This document shows positions 1 to 6,236 of a stretch of DNA of 18,178 nucleotides, in pieces. The position numbers and the translations under genes are program-made. Below the pieces are notes generated by a model. It ran no database searches. It saw only the letters and a list, made by a program, of their open reading frames with translations, and was not told where the DNA came from. Numbering within the stretch: the stretch's first letter is position 1; every line of letters starts with the position of its first letter. The stretch is from Actinobacteria bacterium UBA7422 (GTDB lineage Bacteria; Actinomycetota; Actinomycetes; S36-B12): positions 4,428 to 22,605 of the forward strand of contig DKME01000136.1 of the NCBI GenBank assembly GCA_002469525.1. Direction: 5' to 3'.

Positions 1-150
1 CAGTGTGTTTTTGAAGCTGAAGACATTTTCCAGCTCGACGACGACGGAAACATCCAGTACACCAAAGAAGTTCCAGACGACCGCCAAGACGATGTGGACA
101 ATGCGGTTGACGTCTGCCCTATGCAGGCGATCAGCTTTACTACTTCCTAG
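1..150 (+). CDS. [3Fe-4S] ferredoxin, C-terminal part (truncated by window edge)
   Basis: The reading frame is open from base 1 and ends at a TAG at 148-150, giving 49 residues of a protein whose start lies outside the window. It begins with QCVFEAEDIFQLDDDG and ends with DVCPMQAISF. These match the C-terminal half of the small [3Fe-4S] ferredoxins of actinobacteria: an internal cysteine in (N/Q)CVFEA, an acidic middle, and a final Cys-Pro in the (V/L)CPxxAI motif. Such ferredoxins usually pass electrons to cytochrome P450s and are often encoded beside one. A P450 or ferredoxin reductase may therefore lie just left of the window, but that is inference. The gene converges on the HAD gene, with only 6 bases between the stops. 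Confidence 0.85.
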   Translation, partial: QCVFEAEDIFQLDDDGNIQYTKEVPDDRQDDVDNAVDVCPMQAISFTTS

Positions 151-156
151 CCGGGA

Positions 157-801
157 TTAGGAAATGAGTCCCAGCGCCACGCGCGCTTGGTGAAATCCTT
201 CAACGGGTGAGCGCGGATCCAGATGGACTGCCACCATCCCGAGCGCTTCTGCGCCTCGTAGATTGATTGGCTGATCGTCAACGAAAACAGTGCCTTCAAC
301 GGGAACGTTAAGCCGCTCACACATCAGTTGATATGCCGCAGGATCCGGCTTGAAAATTGAGTCTTGCCGTCCATCAACCATGGCGTCAAACTCGCTTATG
401 ATCGTGATGCCCGCAATCCAACTCGCGTCATGAAAAGCCGTTAAATCATTAGTTAACATCCCCACGGGGATCCCCTGTGCTTTGGCTTCGCGCAGGAGGT
501 CACGCGCCTCTGGACGAATGAGTTCTGATTCCGAACCCGAATACAGTGGAGCCATGAGCTCCTGCATGGTTGTTTCCCTTCCCATAATCTCAGTGAATTT
601 ATCCACTTGCAATTTCCAGTATTCACGCTCGTTGATCAATCCGTTTTGGAAATCCTGCCAATCGGAATCTGCGTCTGGATCAAATGGTCCCGTCCACGCA
701 AGAGTTCCGCGGCTAAGACCCAATCGATCCTCACCTTGGTGTCGAAGCTCAAATGGCGTGAGCAGAACAGGTCCACCGAAATCAAAAACTAATGCGGGCA
801 A
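157..801 (-). CDS. HAD-superfamily (HAD-IA-like) protein, paralogue 1
   Basis: This is a cytoplasmic haloacid-dehalogenase-fold protein of about 214 residues and the last gene of the minus-strand operon. Motif I is VFDFGGPV with the nucleophile Asp7. Motif II is MLTND, motif III is the Lys of FKPDP, and motif IV is FVDDQ. The Asp normally found two residues after the nucleophile (general acid/base of phosphatases) is Gly, so ordinary phosphatase activity cannot be assumed. A TTG at 801 is preferred as start: it lies 5 bases after the upstream stop with GAAAGG about 7 bases before it. An in-frame TTG at 828 would overlap the upstream gene. The protein is clearly homologous to the HAD protein at 14994-15650, with shared EREYW, IRPEA, LTN, KPD and HL..SP blocks. 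Its substrate is unknown. Confidence 0.8.
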   Translation of the reverse strand: MPALVFDFGGPVLLTPFELRHQGEDRLGLSRGTLAWTGPFDPDADSDWQDFQNGLINEREYWKLQVDKFTEIMGRETTMQELMAPLYSGSESELIRPEARDLLREAKAQGIPVGMLTNDLTAFHDASWIAGITIISEFDAMVDGRQDSIFKPDPAAYQLMCERLNVPVEGTVFVDDQPINLRGAEALGMVAVHLDPRSPVEGFHQARVALGLIS

Positions 802-805
802 TGAA

Positions 806-1588
806 TTACCTTTCTCGTGAAATAACAACTCGATGCGGGGATGAACCTGAAGAGGGACTTGAGTCTTTCATGGTCAGAACACTCTGGATCGAATGTCCGG
901 CCATCAAGGGAATGGGAGCGCACAAACCACCGGTTAGGACAACGTCTCCCGGCCTTAGTTGGCGAGGAGTCCTGAGTAGTGACTCGCGCAGCCAGTCAAT
1001 GCTTGCAGCAATATTGATATCTGTTGATTTCGGATCCCACAAGACAGGTTCACCACCTGACAATCCGAACTCCATAGTGGCGATCAAACCAAAGAGTTCC
1101 TCCTGTGACACGCGCCGATTTAAGGCTGGGTTCAATAAATCCGGCCCTAGTACAGCGAAAGCGCTCGAAGATTGATCTGCAGTGTTGAGCGCCCACGTGA
1201 AGTTGTAGTCCCGCCAGATCGAATCAACAACTTCAAGGGAAAGGTAATACTTTTCAGGGTCAAGATTCTGATCGAGGACTACCGCGATTTCTGGTTCAAC
1301 TCGTGGCGCAATCAAACCACCAGGAAGAGTGCTACCACTTTGAAGGAATGACTCTGCAAACAACGGAGCGTAATTGGGTTCTGTAATTCCCATGGAAAGT
1401 CGCATCACTTCAGATACGTAACCGAGTTTCCAACCGATTATTTCTTCGCCCGAGTCAAGTCGCTTTTGGGTATTGATCCATTGAATTTCATAGGCCAAAG
1501 AGTCCGGAACCGCTACCTGGTCAGCCACCAAGGTTGTTTCCCGCGTCCGTGCGCTGCCAATCAAGTCAGCAATCGCTGCCGAGTCCAC
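806..1588 (-). CDS. MhpD/DmpH-family (hydratase/decarboxylase) protein, divergent
   Basis: This 260-residue protein belongs to the 2-keto-4-pentenoate hydratase / 4-oxalocrotonate decarboxylase family (FAH fold, cytoplasmic, divalent metal). Visible family motifs are GWKLGY (Lys54), APRVEPEIAVV with metal-binding Glu98 and Glu100, and LEVVDS with Glu119. The stretch TADQSSSAF (about 137-145) matches the ADNxSS signature of 4-oxalocrotonate decarboxylases rather than the ADTIADLASGG of hydratases, so a decarboxylase-like role is slightly favoured. It is diverged from both family members in the + strand operon. The start is a GTG with no clear ribosome binding site, 15 bases after the zinc-ribbon stop. 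The C-terminus carries a Ser-rich tail. It probably handles a ring-cleavage product of this pathway, but the exact reaction is not decidable from sequence. Confidence 0.8.
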   Translation of the reverse strand: MDSAAIADLIGSARTRETTLVADQVAVPDSLAYEIQWINTQKRLDSGEEIIGWKLGYVSEVMRLSMGITEPNYAPLFAESFLQSGSTLPGGLIAPRVEPEIAVVLDQNLDPEKYYLSLEVVDSIWRDYNFTWALNTADQSSSAFAVLGPDLLNPALNRRVSQEELFGLIATMEFGLSGGEPVLWDPKSTDINIAASIDWLRESLLRTPRQLRPGDVVLTGGLCAPIPLMAGHSIQSVLTMKDSSPSSGSSPHRVVISRER

Positions 1589-1603
1589 AACGAAAAACTG
1601 AAT

Positions 1604-1885
1604 CTAGTGTTCTTCTTCGGTGATTGTCACCAAATCGAAACGCACAATTTCGCCGAACCAGCCGCAGTCACCACACCAAGTCATGAAGACACGTCGATCA
1701 GCAGACCAATACTCCGTTGAAATTCCCCCCATGTTCTCAATCTCCACCGCGCACATGGGACAGAACCTGGGCCGATCGAGTAAATGACGTTCCGCATCCG
1801 AACCGAACCATGAGCCTTTTGGTGGCAAACGGTGAGGATCTGGGGGTAGGGCAGCGAGGTCGGCCTGACGCTGCTGAGATGACAT
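1604..1885 (-). CDS. Small zinc-ribbon protein of unknown function
   Basis: This is a 93-residue protein between the Rieske oxygenase and the MhpD-family gene. Two cysteine pairs, FCPMC (Cys42, Cys45) and WCGDC (Cys71, Cys74), form a likely zinc ribbon with a 25-residue spacing. The N-terminus is Pro-rich and the C-terminus acidic. There is no signal peptide or membrane segment. The ATG at 1885 leaves about 30 bases after the oxygenase stop. An in-frame GTG at 1942 would add 19 residues and overlap the oxygenase by 26 bases, and neither has a strong ribosome binding site. I do not recognise the family. Its place in the operon suggests an accessory role in assembly or stability of an oxygenase or of the phosphotransferase, which is inference only. 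Confidence 0.65.
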   Translation of the reverse strand: MSSQQRQADLAALPPDPHRLPPKGSWFGSDAERHLLDRPRFCPMCAVEIENMGGISTEYWSADRRVFMTWCGDCGWFGEIVRFDLVTITEEEH

Positions 1886-1916
1886 GGGGGTGTCTGTCAG
1901 AGGTCGACCGGATTGC

Positions 1917-3176
1917 TCAGGCACTGGTCCCAGCACTTTCACGCGCGGCCCATGCGTCCTCGTGCAGATCGAGTAGCTCCTGCTTTATTGGGCTATAACG
2001 CATTGAACCACCGGTGATCCACGCGTTAGCGAATTCACGCTCGGCGCCAAACTTGTCTTTTTCACACGGTAGATCTATGCGATCGTGGGGAACGCGGATA
2101 GTGCCTAAAGGATCTTTACCATCTGCCACTTTTTTCATATTTTCTTTAAACATTTTGCGTAACATTGCCACACCAGCGTCAGATCGACCCAGGTGCTCTT
2201 GGCTACGGTCAATAATTTCACCTTGAGAAACCCAAGCCATGGTGTCTTGACCTTCTACGTAGTCGGTGATGAAACGACCCTGTTCGTCTTTCCACAAATA
2301 CTCGTAAAACACTGGGCGATCCTGTACGGGCAGTTCAGCACCCTTCGGTGAATGCGTTGAAAAGAAAAGAGTCCAAGTGTGGGTGTCGTCAATTGGCACC
2401 CGGATTTGCATTTGATTTATGCCAGCGCCACCAACTCGCATGAAATAGGGGAAGACCAATGGGTGCCCGATTTTCCAATCATCATTTTCTTCGGTACCAC
2501 CCTCAAGGACTCGTCGCTTGAGAATTCCCCACTCAATTTCCTCAAAACCGGTCTTCATGTGCTTTTTCTGAAATGCCTTTGGAGCTTCAAAACCTTGTGT
2601 TTGACCGAGGAATTCAAAGTAGAGACCGTGCAACCACTCCACATGGTGTGGATCTACCGAATTTTCCATGATTTGTAACCAGTTGCATGGCAGGGTCGTA
2701 TAACCACAGTCTTTGACTCCATCCATGACGAATACGTCAAAGCGTGGAAGTTCCGGTGCCGGATCTGGGCCAACATAAACCCAAACCATCCCCGCCATTG
2801 TCTGTGCTTTTCCTGACTTTTGTTGAACTCGATCCCGGAAATTTTGATTATCAGATTCAGCTGGTTGCTCAACACAACGGCCGTCGAAGTCAAACTTCCA
2901 CCCGTGGTAGCCGCAACGGATTCCATCTTCGTGGACAACGCCGTAGGTCAATGATGCACGGCGGTGGGGGCAGTGCTCGGCAACAATGCCGTACTTGCCA
3001 CCAATCGGAGTTTTGAAAAGTGTCCAGTTCTCACCCAATAAGCGCACGGTCTTGGTGGGCACGGCATCAAAGTCTTCTTCAAAAGCGATCGGGTACCAAT
3101 ACCGTCGAAGTAGTTCCCCCATAGGCGTACTGGGGCCTACCGAAGTCAATTCTTCATTTTGTTCAACAGTTAACAT
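1917..3176 (-). CDS. Rieske non-heme iron aromatic oxygenase, alpha subunit
   Basis: This 419-residue oxygenase has an N-terminal Rieske [2Fe-2S] domain and a C-terminal mononuclear iron domain. The cluster ligands are Cys69/His71 (CPHR) and Cys88/His91 (CGYHGW). The iron ligands appear as His178 and His183 in NSVDPHHVEWLH, with the bridging Asp175, and Asp311 in GQDTMAW is the likely third ligand. The block VSQGEIIDRSQEHLGRSD (317-333) is typical of the phthalate 4,5-dioxygenase / vanillate O-demethylase type, which are homo-oligomers without a beta subunit; none is encoded here. Expected chemistry is ring hydroxylation or oxidative demethylation using electrons from a ferredoxin. The Rieske ferredoxin at 14611-14997 is the obvious candidate partner. 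The start is well supported by GGAGGA about 6 bases upstream. The substrate may be the aryl phosphate made by the adjacent phosphotransferase (inference). Confidence 0.9.
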   Translation of the reverse strand: MLTVEQNEELTSVGPSTPMGELLRRYWYPIAFEEDFDAVPTKTVRLLGENWTLFKTPIGGKYGIVAEHCPHRRASLTYGVVHEDGIRCGYHGWKFDFDGRCVEQPAESDNQNFRDRVQQKSGKAQTMAGMVWVYVGPDPAPELPRFDVFVMDGVKDCGYTTLPCNWLQIMENSVDPHHVEWLHGLYFEFLGQTQGFEAPKAFQKKHMKTGFEEIEWGILKRRVLEGGTEENDDWKIGHPLVFPYFMRVGGAGINQMQIRVPIDDTHTWTLFFSTHSPKGAELPVQDRPVFYEYLWKDEQGRFITDYVEGQDTMAWVSQGEIIDRSQEHLGRSDAGVAMLRKMFKENMKKVADGKDPLGTIRVPHDRIDLPCEKDKFGAEREFANAWITGGSMRYSPIKQELLDLHEDAWAARESAGTSA

Positions 3177-3245
3177 GGCTACTCCTCCGCAAAAAGTACT
3201 GATTATCCTTAAATCTTAATTCCACCCTCTCAAGAGTGCGGATGA

Positions 3246-3284
3246 TTCCTTCGGACGGCAAGTTTTCCGTCCCGCCCGAAGGAA
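3246..3284 (-). other. Hairpin between the phosphotransferase and Rieske oxygenase genes
   Basis: The 129-base gap at 3177-3305 holds no gene but contains an inverted repeat: TTCCTTCGG (3246-3254) pairs with CCGAAGGAA (3276-3284). An inner ACGG (3255-3258) pairs with CCGT (3267-3270), and CCCGC is left as a bulge. In the minus-strand transcript it lies about 20 bases after the stop of the 603-residue gene. No run of U follows, so it is not a textbook intrinsic terminator. It may partly terminate or stabilise the upstream message and so set different expression levels for the two halves of the operon. The rest of the gap shows only the GGAGGA ribosome binding site of the oxygenase. Confidence 0.5.
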
Positions 3285-3305
3285 CCTATTAATTATTTCC
3301 GCTGC

Positions 3306-5117
3306 TCAGTCAAGGATAGTGACCACGCCGTTAGTTCCATCGACTCGAATTCGCTGGCCTGTCTGTATTTTGGCCGTCGCAAACCCCGTGCCCGTAACCG
3401 CAGGAAGCCCATATTCTCGGCAGACGATCGCCGCATGGCTCATCATGCCACCAGAGTCGGTAACCGTTGCTTGAATTCGCCCGAAAATTGGTGCCCAACT
3501 AGGAGCCGTGAGGGGGGCCACGAGAATTTCACCCTCCTGCATTTGACCAATATCCTCAGGAGAAAGGATCACTCTGGCAAGGCCCTCCACCAGGCCAGGA
3601 GACGCTGCCATACCGCGGAGTTCGCCTTCTACTTGTTCTCCGCCGCCCAGCCAAGAGTTTACGCTGTCAGAGGTGATTCCCCACAGCATTACCGTGAATG
3701 GTTCGGTGATTACCTCTGGTGGCTCACCAAGCGCTGGGACAGGCTTCCAATTTGCCAACGCCGAACACATGCGCCGACGATCGGCAATGATCGGCGGCCA
3801 GTATCCCGGTCCCGCCGGGGCCTCAGGTGTCGCCCATGACACGAAATAGTCCCAGAGCATCTCTTCAACTTCGACACGCTTGAGATAGAAAATGTCATCT
3901 GGTTTCTCCCAGAATCCCTGATCAACCATGATGGCGCCGAGTTCACGCATCTTGCGCCAGATTACAGAGTGCGCCCAATGCTCAACATAAAAGTTGTGGT
4001 TCTCCACGTACGGGAACACGGTCCGAGCAAGTCCCAGTTTTCCTTGGAATGCTTCGCGGTCTTCATCGGTCTCGAGGAATTCAATGTATTCATTGACAAC
4101 CCGATCCCGCTCGGCCCGAATAGCTTCCACCGGGCGGTTAAGGTCCTTACCATCTTTTAGATTTTCGATGTAACTGCGAATAAACTCAAAGGGGACCTCA
4201 ATGTTTTCAATCCAGATCTTGTCCCGATGATAGAAACCGGACCCCGTTGAAAAATTGAACCACGGTTCCGCTGACTCTTGAAATGATGCAATCCACTCCT
4301 GACCGTCCGCGCTACTCTTGAGAATCTCGCACGTTGCATCAACATCACCAGCAGAAAATGCCTCGGCAACTCCTGAGTCGACTGCTTTGCGGGCCAACCT
4401 TTTGAGTTCGTCGTCCGGCCGGAACAGGTCCACGTCAACGCCAGCAACCATTTTTGCAATAGCTTGATCCGGAATACTTGGGAACACCGTCTTACAGAAC
4501 ATAAAGAAATCTAGGTAAGCGGCATAACCCAAATTAAGGAACTCAAAGTGGTAATTCCATAACTTCAGACCCAAACTAACAATCCGGTGGTAATTCTCTT
4601 GGATTTGGTAACCTGATCCAACACCTGCGCCCGACTTGACCACAAGATCAGCGTCTTCAATCGCAGGAAGAGCCGTGAATTGAATTGCTTCCAATTCACC
4701 GATGAGATCTCGGATTTTCACCATCCAGTTGGAATATAGGTCATCCCAATTCATGAAATAGTGACCCGCGCGATCGGTGAAGTTTGCAACCCGTTCCTCG
4801 ATAGTAGAAGGGTCTGCAGCGACTGGACTGAGATAGCAGTAGCCATTTAAGATTCTGAAAGCAATGCCGTCAGCGGGTGGCACCTGCAAGTGTCGAGAGT
4901 TGTATTGCGATAGAGATGCAAGTGCGTATTCCAGAAACGTTGCATCCCACGGAGTCAATACATTTGGCCAATGGACTCCGTCTTGGAACCAAAATGTTGT
5001 GTCTTCGGACTTGCGTCGGTGCTCGGAAAACAGTGAGGAATATACGTACATATCCTCCCAGCCCTCGGCACCCTCTGGAGTTTCAATGTCAAATGGACTT
5101 GGAAAACGATCGACCAT
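3306..5117 (-). CDS. PEP-synthase-like phosphohistidine subunit of a probable aryl-phosphate synthase
   Basis: This 603-residue protein ends in the swivelling phosphohistidine domain of the PEP synthase/PPDK family. The catalytic histidine is His561 in TDSGGMMSHAAIV, followed by CREYGLPAVTGTG. The C-terminal PEP/pyruvate-binding barrel of true PEP synthase is absent: the protein stops 42 residues after the histidine. About 480 residues precede this domain, are rich in aromatic residues, and probably bind the acceptor. With the ATP-grasp subunit encoded just upstream, the order ATP-grasp, acceptor domain, His domain is that of rifampin phosphotransferase, split over two chains. It also resembles the 70-kDa subunit of phenylphosphate synthase and the CreHI 4-cresol phosphorylating system. 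Expected reaction: a phenol plus ATP gives aryl phosphate, AMP and phosphate. GAAAGGAAAT precedes the ATG. Substrate assignment is inference from context. Confidence 0.85.
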   Translation of the reverse strand: MVDRFPSPFDIETPEGAEGWEDMYVYSSLFSEHRRKSEDTTFWFQDGVHWPNVLTPWDATFLEYALASLSQYNSRHLQVPPADGIAFRILNGYCYLSPVAADPSTIEERVANFTDRAGHYFMNWDDLYSNWMVKIRDLIGELEAIQFTALPAIEDADLVVKSGAGVGSGYQIQENYHRIVSLGLKLWNYHFEFLNLGYAAYLDFFMFCKTVFPSIPDQAIAKMVAGVDVDLFRPDDELKRLARKAVDSGVAEAFSAGDVDATCEILKSSADGQEWIASFQESAEPWFNFSTGSGFYHRDKIWIENIEVPFEFIRSYIENLKDGKDLNRPVEAIRAERDRVVNEYIEFLETDEDREAFQGKLGLARTVFPYVENHNFYVEHWAHSVIWRKMRELGAIMVDQGFWEKPDDIFYLKRVEVEEMLWDYFVSWATPEAPAGPGYWPPIIADRRRMCSALANWKPVPALGEPPEVITEPFTVMLWGITSDSVNSWLGGGEQVEGELRGMAASPGLVEGLARVILSPEDIGQMQEGEILVAPLTAPSWAPIFGRIQATVTDSGGMMSHAAIVCREYGLPAVTGTGFATAKIQTGQRIRVDGTNGVVTILD

Positions 5118-5154
5118 TTCATTTCCTTTCGCGTAGTTACCCGTAAATGTGCAG

Positions 5155-6234
5155 TTACTTTTTTGTATGAAGTGGATTCATCAATGTGGAAACGATGCTT
5201 GCCATAAAATCGCCGGAAGACTGAGCACCCTGTGAAGTGGATCTCGTTTTCTTGCTCCAGACGGTTTCTGGACGCGACTGCAGAAGAACAACATTGCTGC
5301 CTTCTGGTAGGTCTGCGTCCACGGCCCACTCAATATCTTGTGGGCAGCCATAATGCTTCTCGGCGAGTTTCGCCAGTTTCACGATCGCCTTGATTTGCGC
5401 GTCTGTCAAACTTGGTGACTTGGCGCGTTCTTCATCTAACTCAGCTCGTTCCACGCTGTCGTGATCACTGAGTTTGAACTCCATTTCCTTGACGGACACC
5501 TTGCGTTGACCAATTTCCATCAAGACTTTGTCTATTAAGTAGTTGTCGGGGGTAACTTCACCCGAAACAACTGACTCACCAAAACCCCAAGCAGAGTCGA
5601 TGCACACTTGGGATCGATCTCCATTGACGGGGTTGAGTGTGAAAGCAACTCCCGCAGAGATTGGGTGCACCATTTTTTGAATTACGACACTCATTTCAAC
5701 AGATTTATGTTCGTATCCCATTTCAACCCGGTAACAAGTTGCGCGGTCGGTAAAAAGACTTGCCCAACATCGGCGGACTGCATCGATGACAGCTTCCTCA
5801 CCGCGAATCCACAGGTACGTGTCGTGCTCTCCAGCGAAGGATGCATCTGGTGAATCCTCACTTGTTGCTGAGGAACGAACCGCTACCGGGATGTCTTGCG
5901 TTCCAGAAACTTGGCAAAGTTCCCGATACGCATTGCGCAAATCAACTTCAACCTCAGGCACCATCTCCATTTTGCTAAAAGCTTCTCGTATTTCGCGGCA
6001 ACGTTGTGTAACCATGTCCGTGTTCTCGGTGTCCAGTTCAAAAAGTAGTCGAGCAATATCTTCGTCGAGTTCGCTCTGTTCCTTGCTCGTGCGAAAGGCC
6101 GTGCACGTGAGCGTGAAGCCTGGCGGTACCGGTAGCCCAGCTCCTGTCATTTCACCAAGACTTGCGCCTTTTCCACCTACCTCGCCTTTGAGGCCTTTCC
6201 AATAGCCGTGAAACCACACAATATTTTCTAACAT
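5155..6234 (-). CDS. PEP-synthase-like ATP-grasp subunit (PPDK_N) of a probable aryl-phosphate synthase
   Basis: This 359-residue protein corresponds to the N-terminal ATP-binding part of PEP synthase only. Family motifs are VGGKGASLGEM (19-29), PVPPGF (35-40), the ATP-binding VAVRSSATSEDSPDASFAG (117-135), QKMV..ISAGVAFTLNP (186-201), and a C-terminal DIEWAVD...QSRPETVWS (300-327). There is no phosphohistidine or PEP-binding domain. It must phosphorylate a partner, most likely His561 of the next protein, as PpsB-type subunits do in phenylphosphate synthase. The chosen ATG at 6234 lies two bases after the phosphatase stop with GGAGGG about 8 bases upstream. A start at 6294 would overlap that gene and add residues not seen in the family. 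The 38-base gap to the next gene points to co-translation. The last 30 residues are Ser/Thr-rich and not family-typical. Confidence 0.88.
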   Translation of the reverse strand: MLENIVWFHGYWKGLKGEVGGKGASLGEMTGAGLPVPPGFTLTCTAFRTSKEQSELDEDIARLLFELDTENTDMVTQRCREIREAFSKMEMVPEVEVDLRNAYRELCQVSGTQDIPVAVRSSATSEDSPDASFAGEHDTYLWIRGEEAVIDAVRRCWASLFTDRATCYRVEMGYEHKSVEMSVVIQKMVHPISAGVAFTLNPVNGDRSQVCIDSAWGFGESVVSGEVTPDNYLIDKVLMEIGQRKVSVKEMEFKLSDHDSVERAELDEERAKSPSLTDAQIKAIVKLAKLAEKHYGCPQDIEWAVDADLPEGSNVVLLQSRPETVWSKKTRSTSQGAQSSGDFMASIVSTLMNPLHTKK

Positions 6235-6236
6235 TT

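Noticed and set aside
157..828. Longer HAD protein starting at the TTG at 828
   Set aside because: It would overlap the upstream gene by 23 bases; the TTG at 801 has a better placed GAAAGG and begins just before motif I. Still possible.
2654..2938. Open frame overlapping the Rieske oxygenase in another frame
   Set aside because: It lies wholly inside a well supported gene with all its catalytic motifs and has no recognisable domain or ribosome binding site.
3246..3284. Classical Rho-independent terminator
   Set aside because: There is no U-run after the stem in either direction, and the stem carries a 5-base bulge.
3306..6234. A true PEP synthase or pyruvate phosphate dikinase split by a frameshift
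   Set aside because: The two genes have separate starts, ribosome binding sites and a 38-base gap, and the C-terminal PEP-binding barrel is wholly absent; the middle region is not a PEP synthase sequence.
3306..6234. Rifampin phosphotransferase (antibiotic resistance)
   Set aside because: The domain order agrees, but rifampin enzymes are a single chain, and the setting among ring-cleavage genes and a phosphatase fits catabolism far better.
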